64,000 nt of DNA. Origin: Flavobacteriales bacterium (GTDB taxonomy: Bacteria > Bacteroidota > Bacteroidia > Flavobacteriales_F > PHOS-HE28). The position numbers and the translations under genes are program-made. Location of the stretch: positions 2,114,001-2,178,000 of the forward strand of contig CP065018.1 of the NCBI GenBank assembly GCA_016700415.1, given 5' to 3'. Under the pieces are notes generated by a model that saw nothing but the letters and a program-made list of their open reading frames with translations, did not search any database and was not told where the DNA came from. Of the stretch, positions 25,226 through 34,228 are shown piece after piece (the first letter of the stretch is position 1; every line of letters begins with the position of its first letter).

Positions 25226-27724
25226 TCAAAAACCTACCGTTACCGCCAACTTGAGCGCCACATTGTCCGAAGCCTCCGGAAATGCGTAAGGCCCTATGCG
25301 GTAGAACGCGCCCACGCCCAAACCGATGAAATTCGCCTTGTAGAGGTCATCGATGCGGAGGCCGGTCTCGAAATAGCCCTTCTCCATGGCCGAAAACTCC
25401 AAACCCCGATGGTTTTCCGGGGACTGCATTTCCCCGAAGGCGGCGCTGGCGAAAATGCTCGGCTTCGGCCTGAAGTGCTTGCCTTTCAGCAAGAGCGTGC
25501 CGAAGGAATGCCGCACATGGGCCGAGACATAGCGGTCAGCCAAGAACTCATTCGGGCGCATGGTCTGGAAGGTATTGTCCGTTGAGATCTGGAACAGCTT
25601 GCCGCCCGTTCCGCGCAAGTTGTAGAGGAAGGGCATCGGAGCTTCCGTATCGGCCATGCCGCCCAAGAGCTGCACCGAAAGGTCGCCCACCAGCCGGAGC
25701 TTGAAGGTCTTCTCCACCATGGTGTTCACGCGCCACGTCTCCCATTCGCCATCGTACAGCCCTTGAAAGGAACGCATGGCCTGCACATAGACGATCGGCC
25801 ATTTCGTCCCCAAGGAGATCTCCCGGTCCGGCAGGCGCGCCAAGCGTTCATGCAAGGCCCAGCGCAGGGCCAGGTTGACGGAGCCGGTGAGGAAATCGTT
25901 TCGCAGCAGGGTCACATCCTCCGCAGCGGATTTCACATACCGGTACCCGATGTCGTTCACCCGCAATGCCCGCTCTGTACCCGCCCAGATCTTCAAGGAG
26001 CTGCCCACACGGAGCATCACCTCCCCCGCCATGCTCTCGATGCGGTCCATGCGGTCCATGTAATACATCCGATAGCTCTCCGGAGTGAACATGCTGACCC
26101 GGCCCGGGAAGTCCACGCCACCGGTCTCCGCCACATCATTCTCGTAGCTGAATTTCACATGAAAGTCCCGACCGAACAACGGCTTCACGGTGAGGTCGCC
26201 GCCAAACTTCCAGTTCTTGTCCCTGAAGCCGTATGCGAAGTAGCCGCCGAGCGAGGCGTACTTGGTGATCCGGTCGTTCGTCGCCAGCCCGGCGCCCAAG
26301 CGGAAGCCCTCATAGCCGTTGTAGTTCAATATCCGGGTCAACAACAGGTCCACCGAGCCGATCGGCAGTCGGCCGGAGACCAGGGCATTGAGCGCCTTCA
26401 GCTTGCGGTCGAAGTGCTCCTCCTCGCCGAGGCTGTCCATCATCGCATAAGTGCGCAGGTCCTTCGCGCCCAAGGAATCCGATCGCAATCCCTTCCAGTA
26501 GGCATCGTCCTTGCGCATGCTCAGTTTGTCCATCACCAGCTCCGGGCCGCGCACCTCTTTCCGCGCCACGTCCACGTCCAGTTCGATGTCCTTCAGGTAG
26601 ATGCGGCCCTCACCGTAGATCCCCAGACCGTTCAGGCTAAGGCCGCTGAAGTAGACGAAGGTGTTGAGCTGCACCGGGAACCAAGCGGTGCCGCCGTCCG
26701 CCGTGGGCAGCCGTTCGTGCTTCTGTTGAAAGCGGATGCTGATGCCGTCTTTCTCCACGGGTTCCGCGGTCACGTTCTGCACCGCATAGCCGTCCGTATT
26801 GATGTAGAGCAAGCCTTTCAGTCCTTCGAATTTTGTGCCCGTGCGTGGCCGGTAGCTGATCACGAAAACACTGTCCCTCCCCCGGTAAAGCGTGTCTTCC
26901 AAGTGGTAGTAGTACTTGTTGGTGCTGCTCGGGCCGATGGGGCCGAGGTAGCTTTTATCGCCGATGTCGATCTGCGGCGAATAGATGCTGAAGGTGGCGG
27001 TCTGCGCCGCGATCGCCAGGAACGACGGGTTCTTCAGGCCGCTGACGCGCATGGCCAGCACGGTCTCCTTCTCGGCCGAGGGTGGCCTGAAGCTTTTCTG
27101 CGTCGCGCTTTCAATGAGGAAGAGGTGCTGGTGCTCAAGAAGCTCCAACAACTTGGTGGTGGAGCTGTCCGTTTTGGCGGTGTCCGCGACCGTGGTATCC
27201 CGTGAGGCGGCCATGAAGGTGGTGTCCGGTCCCGTGTCGGCCATCGTGTCCTTGGGCATTACCTTCTCCATGTCCGAGGTTGCATCGAACACGCTCTTAC
27301 TGTAGCTCGTGTAGCGGTAGCTCCGGTAGCGCATGCCGTCGTTCTCCTTGCGGTCGGCGTACACCCGGCGGATGATGCGGTGCGCGGGGTTCTCCGTGGG
27401 AGCGATCTCCACCGTATGCAATTGCGTGTTGCTTGCGGTGAGCGACACCATCACGGGCTTCTCATCGTTGATGGTGATCGTCAGGGGATCATAGCCCACG
27501 TAGCTGGCCCGTAGGGTCACAGGTAGTTGCGGAACGGGAAGCGAGAAGCGGCCATCGATGTCCGAGGTGGTACCGATGTGCGTGCCCTCGATGACGAAGG
27601 GTACAAAGGCCAGCGGCTCGCGCGTAGCGGCATCCAGTACGCGGCCCGTAACAACGTGCTGTGCGGATGCGAACAGCGTTCCGAGAAGTGCAAGGCAAAG
27701 TACAAGTGACCGGATCAAGGGCAT
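25226..27724 (-). CDS. DUF5686 family outer-membrane protein with carboxypeptidase-like regulatory domain
   Basis: 832 residues. The signal peptide (MPLIRSLVLCLALLGTLFASAQ) is followed by a CarboxypepD_reg-like domain, about 23-100 (VVTGRVLDAATREPLAFVPF, GTTSDIDGRFSLPV). Then comes the DUF5686 region with AHRIIRRVYADRKENDGMRY and YRYTSYSKSVFD. The C-terminal half reads as a beta barrel ending in the aromatic LKLAVTVGF. An acidic Thr/Asp-rich loop lies at about 150-190. These proteins are conserved Bacteroidota outer-membrane barrels of unknown function. A near-consensus -7 box (TACTTTTC, 27762-27769) lies upstream. Confidence 0.9.
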   Translation of the reverse strand: MPLIRSLVLCLALLGTLFASAQHVVTGRVLDAATREPLAFVPFVIEGTHIGTTSDIDGRFSLPVPQLPVTLRASYVGYDPLTITINDEKPVMVSLTASNTQLHTVEIAPTENPAHRIIRRVYADRKENDGMRYRSYRYTSYSKSVFDATSDMEKVMPKDTMADTGPDTTFMAASRDTTVADTAKTDSSTTKLLELLEHQHLFLIESATQKSFRPPSAEKETVLAMRVSGLKNPSFLAIAAQTATFSIYSPQIDIGDKSYLGPIGPSSTNKYYYHLEDTLYRGRDSVFVISYRPRTGTKFEGLKGLLYINTDGYAVQNVTAEPVEKDGISIRFQQKHERLPTADGGTAWFPVQLNTFVYFSGLSLNGLGIYGEGRIYLKDIELDVDVARKEVRGPELVMDKLSMRKDDAYWKGLRSDSLGAKDLRTYAMMDSLGEEEHFDRKLKALNALVSGRLPIGSVDLLLTRILNYNGYEGFRLGAGLATNDRITKYASLGGYFAYGFRDKNWKFGGDLTVKPLFGRDFHVKFSYENDVAETGGVDFPGRVSMFTPESYRMYYMDRMDRIESMAGEVMLRVGSSLKIWAGTERALRVNDIGYRYVKSAAEDVTLLRNDFLTGSVNLALRWALHERLARLPDREISLGTKWPIVYVQAMRSFQGLYDGEWETWRVNTMVEKTFKLRLVGDLSVQLLGGMADTEAPMPFLYNLRGTGGKLFQISTDNTFQTMRPNEFLADRYVSAHVRHSFGTLLLKGKHFRPKPSIFASAAFGEMQSPENHRGLEFSAMEKGYFETGLRIDDLYKANFIGLGVGAFYRIGPYAFPEASDNVALKLAVTVGF

Positions 27725-27780
27725 AACGTGGTTCCAATGGATATGTGACGGGGAAGTCGGGGAAAAGTAACAGTATAGTC

Positions 27781-27850
27781 GTCAGTTGCCAGTTGTCCGT
27801 TTTCAGGCGAGGTCACCCTGACAACTAACAACGGATAACTCTCCACTGAC
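27781..27850. repeat. Inverted pair of CTGACAA-type repeats
   Basis: Left part (27781-27804) carries CAGTTGCCAGTTGTCCG; right part (from about 27818) carries CTGACAACTAACAACGGA, its approximate reverse complement. It fills the divergent gap between the DUF5686 and radical SAM genes. Confidence 0.55.
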
Positions 27851-27866
27851 CCAGTACCTTGCGGCC

Positions 27867-28889
27867 ATGCTTCCCCAGCTCCGCGATGCCCGCCTCTGGT
27901 CCCGCGCGCTTACGGCGCGTCGTGCCCGGAACGCGTACGGTATCTGGAGCAGCTTCCGCGAGGCGAAACGCACGAAAGTGCCGCACATCAAGGGGATGCC
28001 GATCAGCATCAGCATCGAGCCCACCACCGCGTGCAACCTCCGTTGCCCCGAATGTCCAAGTGGGCTGCGTGCATTTACACGGCCCACCGGCAACCTCAAA
28101 CACGGCCTTTTTGAAAAAGTGATCGATGAGCTGGCCCAAGACCTTTGGGCGCTCACGTTCTATTTTCAAGGCGAACCCTTCATCAATCCAGGCTTCTTGG
28201 ACATGGTGAAGTATGCCAGCCAACAGGGCATCTACACCAGTACCAGCACCAATGCACATTTCCTCGATGAGGCCAAGGCCGAGGCTACCGTGCGCAGTGG
28301 GCTGTCACGGCTCATCATTTCGCTCGACGGCACCGATCAGGACACGTATTCCGCTTACCGTAAAGAAGGCACGTTGGCCGCGGTGATCGAAGGTGCCGAG
28401 CGCATCGTGAAGTGGAAGAAAAAACTGAAGAGCCGCACGCCCCACGTGGTGTTCCAATTCCTGGTGGTGAGGCCGAACGAGCACCAGATACCGGAAGCGC
28501 GCAAGCTCGCCAAGCAGATCGGCGTGGACGACCTGTGGCTGAAGACCGCACAGATCTACGACCCGAAGGACGATCATCCGCTGATCCCCGTGCAGGACAA
28601 GTATTCCCGATACAAGCGGAATGCGAACGGTATTTGGGAAGTGAAGAACGCCTTGGACGACCACTGCTGGAAGATGTGGCACAGCTGCGTGATCACCTGG
28701 GACGGCCGCGTGGTGCCCTGCTGTTTCGACAAGGACGCGCACTACGTACTGGGCGACTTGAGCAAGCAGAGCTTCCACGAGGTGTGGAACGGCGAGGCAT
28801 ACAACGCGTTCCGCGCTACGCTCTTGCGATCACGCAGCGACATTGACATGTGCCGCAACTGCAGCGAGGGCAGCCCTGTGTGGGCATAG
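27867..28889 (+). CDS. Radical SAM/SPASM domain protein
   Basis: 340 residues. The radical SAM cluster motif CxxxCxxC is seen as TACNLRCPECPSG at about residue 56; the fold continues with FYFQGEPFINPGF and LSRLIISLDGTDQDTY. The C-terminal SPASM region has the Cys set CWKMWHSCVITWDGRVVPCC, FDKDAHYVLGDL and CRNCSEG, which would bind auxiliary iron-sulfur clusters. SPASM proteins often modify peptides or sugars; no peptide precursor is visible next door. Closest in style to the MoaA/NirJ/SkfB-like oxidoreductases of Bacteroidota polysaccharide clusters, but the substrate is unknown. Confidence 0.92.
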   Translation: MLPQLRDARLWSRALTARRARNAYGIWSSFREAKRTKVPHIKGMPISISIEPTTACNLRCPECPSGLRAFTRPTGNLKHGLFEKVIDELAQDLWALTFYFQGEPFINPGFLDMVKYASQQGIYTSTSTNAHFLDEAKAEATVRSGLSRLIISLDGTDQDTYSAYRKEGTLAAVIEGAERIVKWKKKLKSRTPHVVFQFLVVRPNEHQIPEARKLAKQIGVDDLWLKTAQIYDPKDDHPLIPVQDKYSRYKRNANGIWEVKNALDDHCWKMWHSCVITWDGRVVPCCFDKDAHYVLGDLSKQSFHEVWNGEAYNAFRATLLRSRSDIDMCRNCSEGSPVWA

Positions 28890-29006
28890 CGCCGGAAACC
28901 TTCATTAATACGTGATCACCTCCCTCAGATCTTTAGGTTCGTGAGCAACTGGCTGCACCTATATTCGCGGCTCAAAACACAAACCCTGCTCAAGACCAAA
29001 TTTCCG

Positions 29007-29609
29007 ATGATTAACCTGAGATCCCCCCTGATGTTCGTGGCCGGTCTGGTCGCCTTCAGCTGCATGGCGCAGAAAATGAAAGTGGAGAAAGGCGACCTGT
29101 CCGTTCTGAAGGGCCAAAAAACAGTGAACGTCGAGTTCGTGTACGACAACTTGAAAATGTTCAATGACGATCGTACCGAAGCAGCCTACATTGAAGAACG
29201 CAAGAAAGAACTCAATGAGAAGGGCGCTGACAAAGGTGAGACTTGGGAGAAGAAATGGATCGCCAGCCGCGAACTGATCTGGGAGCCGAAATTCATGGAG
29301 CTCATCAACCGCACTGAGGGGATCAAATTCAAGCAAAGCGACTCCGATGCCAAGTACACCTTGGTCGTTGATGCCGTCTGGCTCTACCCCGGATACAATG
29401 TCGGCGTCATGAAGAAGGGTTCAAAGCTGAATACCGACCTCACGCTAGTACAGACGGACGACAAGAGCAAGGTCTTGGTGAAGATCAGCGCAACGGATGC
29501 ACCCGGCGATACCTACCAAGGCACCTTCAGCAATGAGGACCGTATCGGTGAGAGCTATGCCAAGACAGGGAAGACGCTTTCAAAGATGATCAGCAAGAAG
29601 CTGAAGTAG
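29007..29609 (+). CDS. Secreted hypothetical protein
   Basis: 200 residues from MINLRSPLMFVAGLVAFSCMAQ, a signal peptide (cleavage near residue 22; the Cys could also be a weak lipobox FSC). The mature part begins KMKVEKGDLSVLKGQKTVNV and has a charged central region (AAYIEERKKELNEKGADKGE) and a beta-rich C-terminal half (YTLVVDAVWLYPGYNVGVM, NTDLTLVQTDDKSKVLVKIS). I recognise it only as a type seen in Bacteroidota, with no known role. A possible -7 box TATATTCG lies near 28961, and a strong terminator follows at 29657. Confidence 0.82.
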   Translation: MINLRSPLMFVAGLVAFSCMAQKMKVEKGDLSVLKGQKTVNVEFVYDNLKMFNDDRTEAAYIEERKKELNEKGADKGETWEKKWIASRELIWEPKFMELINRTEGIKFKQSDSDAKYTLVVDAVWLYPGYNVGVMKKGSKLNTDLTLVQTDDKSKVLVKISATDAPGDTYQGTFSNEDRIGESYAKTGKTLSKMISKKLK

Positions 29610-29656
29610 GAGTAGGACGGGGCAGCGAAAGCTCTCTTGTTGAAACCGTCAAAAGA

Positions 29657-29696
29657 AATGCCGCAAGGCTGCGATCGGTCGCAGCCTTGCGGCATT
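29657..29696 (+). terminator. Intrinsic terminator after the gene at 29007
   Basis: A perfect 18-bp stem (AATGCCGCAAGGCTGCGA and its complement) with a TCGG loop, followed by TTTCC. It lies 47 bp after the stop codon and could also stop minus-strand transcripts. Confidence 0.8.
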
Positions 29697-29827
29697 TTCC
29701 GTTCCTGAGTGGATCCATGGTCGTCTCGCGGGGGACCACATCCAGAGAACCTTTCATACAATACGGGGCAGGAAGGAGTGGCGGGAGCTCAACTATCTTG
29801 AAAGATCATCCAATTGGATGATCGTGA

Positions 29828-30388
29828 TCACACCTTCAGGATATCCGTCTCCTTCGCCTCGATCAAGGCGTCCACCTTCTTGTTCCAGATGCCCGTGACC
29901 TTTTCCACCTCGGCCTCCGCGCTTTTGGCACCATCTTCGGGCAGGCCGTCCTTCTGCAGCTTCTTGATGCCCTCCATGGCCTTCTGACGCGCCCCGCGTA
30001 TGCTCACTTTGGCATGCTCGCCCTCGGCCTTTGCCGCCCTCACCAGGTCCTTGCGCCGGTCCTCGGTGAGCATCGGCACGAGGATGATGATGTTGTCCCC
30101 GTTGTTGCTGGGGTTGAAGCCGAGGTTCGCGGCCTGGATCGCCTTCTCGATCGGATCGATCATCTTCTTCTCCCAAGGTTGGATCAAGAGCGTACGCGCG
30201 TCCGGCGTGTTGATGTTGCTCACCTGCGTCAGGGGCACCTCGCTGCCGTAGTAGTCCACACGGATACCCTCCAGCATCGCGGGGTTCGCACGGCCGGCGC
30301 GGATCTTCACCAGTTCATTGTCCAAATGGTCAACGGCCTTGCGGTCGAGGTCCTCGCATTGGGCTATCAGGGATGCTGTATCGCTCAT
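29828..30388 (-). CDS. frr: Ribosome recycling factor
   Basis: 186 residues, the standard RRF size. Signature stretches are VKIRAGRANPAMLEGIRVDY, YGSEVPLTQVSNINTPDART, and the C-terminal VRAAKAEGEHAKVSIRGARQ. It splits post-termination ribosomes together with EF-G. It follows pyrH, the classic rpsB-tsf-pyrH-frr order. The 167-bp gap to pyrH holds a composite repeat and a separate TAAATTCG -7 element 20 bp before the ATG, suggesting frr also has its own promoter. Confidence 0.97.
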   Translation of the reverse strand: MSDTASLIAQCEDLDRKAVDHLDNELVKIRAGRANPAMLEGIRVDYYGSEVPLTQVSNINTPDARTLLIQPWEKKMIDPIEKAIQAANLGFNPSNNGDNIIILVPMLTEDRRKDLVRAAKAEGEHAKVSIRGARQKAMEGIKKLQKDGLPEDGAKSAEAEVEKVTGIWNKKVDALIEAKETDILKV

Positions 30389-30407
30389 GTTCTTCAGGGA
30401 AAGGCTG

Positions 30408-30415
30408 CGAATTTA
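30408..30415 (-). promoter_or_regulatory. -7 element upstream of frr
   Basis: The minus strand reads TAAATTCG (TAnnTTCG), about 14 nt of leader before the frr ATG. No clear -33. Confidence 0.4.
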
Positions 30416-30448
30416 CCGCAATAGTGGGGAACGCGGAGAAAGTAAAAA

Positions 30449-30534
30449 GTTCCACGAAGGACACGAAGCCCACGAAGGAATACTATCACATCCTTCTTTG
30501 CGCCCTTTGCGTCCTTTGCGGTAGAAAGCCAGAG
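30449..30534. repeat. Composite intergenic repeat between pyrH and frr
   Basis: The left end is CCACGAAGGACACGAAGCCC, period about 9; the right end reads TTTGCGCCCTTTGCGTCC and is close to an inverted copy. Same architecture as the elements at 34282 and 52977 but a different ending sequence. Confidence 0.55.
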
Positions 30535-30555
30535 CTGCCTCCGGTGCTCTCACAC

Positions 30556-31284
30556 TTAAAACTCAACGATGGTCCCCAAAGGCTCACCGCTGATCAACTT
30601 CCCAAGGTTCCCCGGCTTGTTCATGTCGAACACGATGATGGGCAGCTTATTCTCGCGGCACAGGGTGAAGGCCGTCATGTCCATTACTGTAAGGCCCTTG
30701 GCGTAGACCTCCTCGAAGGAAATGCGTTCATAGCGCGTGGCAGTGGGGTCCTTTTCCGGGTCGGCGGTGTAGATGCCGTCCACGCGGGTGCCCTTGAGGA
30801 TCACGTCCGCCTCGATCTCGATGGCCCGCAGGCTGGCGGCACTGTCGGTGGTGAAGTAGGGATTGCCCGTGCCGGACCCGAAGATCACGATGCGGCCTTT
30901 TTCCAAGTGGCGCACGGCCCGGCGGCGGATGAAGGGCTCCGCGATCTGCTCCATCTTGATCGCGCTCAGCAACCGCGTCTTCTGGCCCGCCACCTCCAAG
31001 GCGCTCTGCAACGCCAAGCTGTTGATCATGGTGGCCAGCATGCCCATGTGGTCCCCCTGCACGCGGTCGATGCCGTTCGCGGCCGCCTGGATGCCCCGGT
31101 AGATGTTACCGCCGCCTACCACAATGGCCACTTCCACACCGCTGCGGGATACGGCCACGATCTCCTCCGCGTATTGCTTCAGCCTTGCGCTGCTGATGCC
31201 GTAGGCTTGTTCGCCCATCAGGCTTTCTCCGGAAAGCTTCAACAGGATGCGCTTGTACGTGCGGGGGGGGGTGGGGTCGCTCAT
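30556..31284 (-). CDS. pyrH: UMP kinase
   Basis: 242 residues from MSDPTPPRTYKRILLKLSGE (ATG 31284). Amino-acid-kinase fold with KLSGESLMG, VAIVVGGGNIYRG, DHMGMLATMINSLALQSALE and GNPYFTTDSAASLRAIEIEA. It phosphorylates UMP to UDP for pyrimidine nucleotides. It sits between tsf and frr; an intrinsic terminator lies in the 79-bp gap after tsf, so readthrough or a separate promoter must supply transcription. Confidence 0.96.
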   Translation of the reverse strand: MSDPTPPRTYKRILLKLSGESLMGEQAYGISSARLKQYAEEIVAVSRSGVEVAIVVGGGNIYRGIQAAANGIDRVQGDHMGMLATMINSLALQSALEVAGQKTRLLSAIKMEQIAEPFIRRRAVRHLEKGRIVIFGSGTGNPYFTTDSAASLRAIEIEADVILKGTRVDGIYTADPEKDPTATRYERISFEEVYAKGLTVMDMTAFTLCRENKLPIIVFDMNKPGNLGKLISGEPLGTIVEF

Positions 31285-31312
31285 CGGTGCGCGAAAATAG
31301 GGGGGACGGCAC

Positions 31313-31341
31313 AAAAAAAGAGGGAGACCGAAGCCTCCCCC
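31313..31341 (-). terminator. Intrinsic terminator between tsf and pyrH
   Basis: On the minus strand GGGAGGC, TTCG loop, GTCTCCC, then TC and a run of seven T. It lies within the expected operon just after the tsf stop, so it probably reduces pyrH expression relative to the ribosomal proteins. Confidence 0.72.
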
Positions 31342-31363
31342 ATTCCGTGATCCAGTATAATGA

Positions 31364-32203
31364 TCAAGCCCCCAATGCGTGGCGCTTGAAGCCGGTGACC
31401 TTCAGGTCTTTGTCGGCCTTTTGCACGTATTGCTCCACGTTCATCTTGTTGTCTTTGATGAACTCTTGGGAGAGCAGGGTGCTTTCCTTGTAGAACTTGT
31501 TCAGGCGGCCCTGGGCGATCTTCTCGGCCATTTCCGGGGCCTTGCCCTCTTGGATAGCGAGGTCCTTGCCGATCTCCAATTCCTTCTCCACCACGCTTTG
31601 GGGCGTGCTGCTCTTGTCCAAGGCGATCGGTCCCATGGCGGCCACCTGCATGGCCACGTCCTTGGCCACGCTTTCGTGGCCGACCTTGTTCAAGCCCACT
31701 AGGCTCGCCACACGGTTGCCGGGGTGGTTGTAAGCGTAGACGTATTCCGCCTCGAGCGGCTGGCAGTAATTCACGTCGATCTTTTCGCCGATCACACCGG
31801 TCTGCTCGGTAAGCTTCTCGGCAACAGTGAGGCCATTGCCAAAAGGCAGGGCTTTCAGCGCGTCGGCATCGGCGGCCATGTTCTTCAGCGCGATCTCGGC
31901 GATGGTCTCCGCCATGGCGCTGAAGTCAGCGTTCTTGGCCACGAAGTCGGTCTCGCAGTTCACGCTCACCAACATGCCTTTCTTGGCATCGGCGCTGGTC
32001 TTGGCAAGTACCAGTCCTTCAGCAGCGTCGCGGTCGGCGCGCTTGGCGGCCACTTTCTGGCCCTTCTTCCGGAGGACGTCGATGGCAGCGTCGAAGTCGC
32101 CATTGGCCTCCGTGAGGGCGTTTTTACAATCCATCATGCCGGCGCCCGTCATTTGGCGCAGCTTGTTCACTTCAGAGGCGGTAATGGCCATGGTCGTGCT
32201 CAT
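31364..32203 (-). CDS. tsf: Elongation factor Ts
   Basis: 279 residues. The N-terminal UBA-like region ITASEVNKLRQMTGAGMMDCK is followed by the EF-Tu-interacting KGMLVSVNCETDFVAKN (the TDFVAKN motif). It exchanges GDP for GTP on EF-Tu. Start may be M1 (32203, MSTTMAIT) or M5 (32191, MAITASEV), the latter close to the usual family start. Directly downstream of rpsB. Confidence 0.96.
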   Translation of the reverse strand: MSTTMAITASEVNKLRQMTGAGMMDCKNALTEANGDFDAAIDVLRKKGQKVAAKRADRDAAEGLVLAKTSADAKKGMLVSVNCETDFVAKNADFSAMAETIAEIALKNMAADADALKALPFGNGLTVAEKLTEQTGVIGEKIDVNYCQPLEAEYVYAYNHPGNRVASLVGLNKVGHESVAKDVAMQVAAMGPIALDKSSTPQSVVEKELEIGKDLAIQEGKAPEMAEKIAQGRLNKFYKESTLLSQEFIKDNKMNVEQYVQKADKDLKVTGFKRHALGA

Positions 32204-32230
32204 GCTTATGTGTTGACGTTAAATAAAACC

Positions 32231-32250
32231 GGGGGCCCTTCGGGCCGCCC
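32231..32250 (-). terminator. GC-rich hairpin between rpsB and tsf, possible attenuator
   Basis: On the minus strand GGGCGGCCC, GAA, GGGCCCCC followed by GGTTTTATTT. It could be a weak terminator or an RNA-stability element in the operon. Confidence 0.45.
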
Positions 32251-32254
32251 TTGA

Positions 32255-33196
32255 TCAGGCCTGGGGCTCTTCCGTACCGGCGTCCGCACCCGTGTGCCCG
32301 GCTTCGGCGGCGACCTCCTCATGTGTGTCGGGCTCAGCTGCCGGGGTTGTCTCAGCGGCAGCTTGTGGTGCGGCTTCGGCATTGGGTTCAGCAAGCTTCT
32401 CAGCGGTTTTCTTGCCGGTATGCTTCCGACCGTGTTTTTCAGCCACTGCCTCGTCGCCTTCCTCCTCAGTGTCCTCATCGGGCGTGGCGGTGCCACTGTC
32501 CTTGTCGCGCTTGCGCTCCTCAACACCTTCCTGGATAGCTGCGATCATCGTGTCCACGATCAGCTCGATGCTCTTGGTGGCGTCGTCGTTCGCAGGGATG
32601 GGGAAATCAACTAAGGAGGGATCGCTGTTCGTGTCCACCATGGCGAAGGTGGGGATGCCCAGCTTGCGGGCCTCGGCCAATGCGATGTGCTCCTTCACGA
32701 TGTCCACGATGAACAAGGCGCTGGGCAGACGGGTGAGGTCGGCGATGCTGCCGAGGTTCTTCTCCATCTTCTCGCGTTGACGGCTCACCTGAAGGCGCTC
32801 GCGCTTGCTCATGTTCTCGAAGGTGCCGTCGACCTTCATGCGGTCGATGTTGGACATCTTTTTGATGGCCCGGCGGATGGTACCGAAGTTGGTGAGCATG
32901 CCGCCGCTCCAACGCTCGGTGACGTACGGCATGCCAGTGGGCTTCACCTTGGCGGTGACGATGTCCTTGGCCTGCTTCTTGGTGGCCACGAAGAGCACCT
33001 TCTTACCACTGCGCGTGATCTGGCGCAAGGCATTGGCGGCCTCCTCCAACTTGACGGAGGTCTTGTTGAGGTCGATGATGTGGATCCCTTTCTTCTCAGC
33101 GAAGATGTAGGGGGCCATGTTGGGGTTCCACTTGCGGCGCAGGTGGCCGAAGTGTACGCCTGCGTCGAGCAGGGTGTCGAAATCAATACGAGCCAT
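32255..33196 (-). CDS. rpsB: 30S ribosomal protein S2 with long acidic C-terminal extension
   Basis: 313 residues. The S2 core (about 1-225) shows LLDAGVHFGHLRRKWNPNMA, ERWSGGMLTNFGTIRRAIKK and the FAMVDTNSDPSLVDFPIPAN motif. After about residue 228 comes a tail rich in Glu, Ala and Thr (DEDTEEEGDEAVAEKHGRKH, AAPQAAAETTPAAEPDTHEE) of about 85 residues, much longer than the tail of an average S2. Placed between rpsI and tsf in the translation operon. Confidence 0.96.
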   Translation of the reverse strand: MARIDFDTLLDAGVHFGHLRRKWNPNMAPYIFAEKKGIHIIDLNKTSVKLEEAANALRQITRSGKKVLFVATKKQAKDIVTAKVKPTGMPYVTERWSGGMLTNFGTIRRAIKKMSNIDRMKVDGTFENMSKRERLQVSRQREKMEKNLGSIADLTRLPSALFIVDIVKEHIALAEARKLGIPTFAMVDTNSDPSLVDFPIPANDDATKSIELIVDTMIAAIQEGVEERKRDKDSGTATPDEDTEEEGDEAVAEKHGRKHTGKKTAEKLAEPNAEAAPQAAAETTPAAEPDTHEEVAAEAGHTGADAGTEEPQA

Positions 33197-33339
33197 TCGA
33201 GGTACTGTTGTTTGGGTTCACTTTCCTTTTTCCCGTTGTGCAGGCATTCAGCGCGGTAGCCGGTTTCCCGGGTCTGGCTGAATTGGATGCTGAACCCGCC
33301 TTCACCGTAGCTCTGGCGGGCATCAACAAGCGTGGGATA

Positions 33340-33726
33340 TCAACGCTTGCTGAACTGGTAACGCTTACGTGCCTTCTTGCGGCCGAACTTCTTGCGCTCC
33401 ACCTCACAGGGGTTTCGCGTCATGAGGTCCTCTGCCTTCAATGCGGGCTTCAGGGTCTCGTCCATCGCCACCAAGGCGCGGGCAATACCCAAGCGCACGG
33501 CCTCCACCTGACCGGTGATGCCTCCGCCACGCACGTTGACCGTGACGTCGTACTTGCCCAGGGTATCGGTGAGCTTGAAAGCTTGCTCAAGCTTGAACTG
33601 CTGGGTGGTGATGGGGAAGTATTCCTTCCCTTCCACGCCGTTGACGAAAATGCTGCCGTTGCCCTCGCTGAGGACTACGCGTGCCACGGAGGTCTTCCGG
33701 CGGCCAAGGCTGTTGATGGGCTCCAT
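33340..33726 (-). CDS. rpsI: 30S ribosomal protein S9
   Basis: 128 residues. S9 signatures: GRRKTSVARVVLSEGNGSIF, NVRGGGITGQVEAVRLGIAR and the C-terminal KKFGRKKARKRYQFSKR whose final Lys-Arg reaches the P-site tRNA. Its ATG lies 2 bp after the rplM stop, so the pair is coupled; 143 bp to rpsB hold no gene. Confidence 0.97.
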   Translation of the reverse strand: MEPINSLGRRKTSVARVVLSEGNGSIFVNGVEGKEYFPITTQQFKLEQAFKLTDTLGKYDVTVNVRGGGITGQVEAVRLGIARALVAMDETLKPALKAEDLMTRNPCEVERKKFGRKKARKRYQFSKR

Positions 33727-33728
33727 AC

Positions 33729-34184
33729 TTACTTGATGGTGTTGAGGTCGATCATGCGGGGCTTTTGCGCGCTGTGCTTGTGTTCGGTACCCACCACCAC
33801 GTGAAGGTTGTTGAACTGGGCACGGCCAAGGCGCGTCTTAGGCAACATGCCGCGGACGGCGTGTTCCAACAGGGCGTAAGGCTTGCGGGCCATCAGCTTT
33901 TCGGCCGGCTCGCGCACCTGTCCTCCCGGATGAAGGCTGTAGCGCTGGTATTCCTTATCGGCCATCTTGTTGCCGGTGAGGCGCACTTTTTCGGCGTTGA
34001 TCACGATGACATGGTCACCGGTATCGACGTGGGCGGTGAAGGTGGGCTTGTGCTTACCGCGCACGAGCATGGCGATCTTGCTGGCGACGCGGCCGATGAC
34101 CTCGTTCTCAGCGTCCACCAGAAGCCATTCCTTCTGCGTGGTGGCCGCGTTGGCCATGGATGTGGTGTGAGTCGTGGATGCCAC
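33729..34184 (-). CDS. rplM: 50S ribosomal protein L13
   Basis: 151 residues. Family motifs: TQKEWLLVDAENEVIGRVAS, VINAEKVRLTGNKMADKEYQ, SLHPGGQ and AVRGMLPKTRLGRAQ. The start is a GTG at 34184; I prefer it to the ATG at 34157 because Bacteroidota L13 proteins normally have about 20 residues before the KEW motif. First gene of the translation operon, with a well-formed promoter at 34229-34257. Confidence 0.96.
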   Translation of the reverse strand: MASTTHTTSMANAATTQKEWLLVDAENEVIGRVASKIAMLVRGKHKPTFTAHVDTGDHVIVINAEKVRLTGNKMADKEYQRYSLHPGGQVREPAEKLMARKPYALLEHAVRGMLPKTRLGRAQFNNLHVVVGTEHKHSAQKPRMIDLNTIK

Positions 34185-34228
34185 GGTACTGGGGGTGTTG
34201 AATGAGTCTATGCCCGGCTAAGGGGGCG

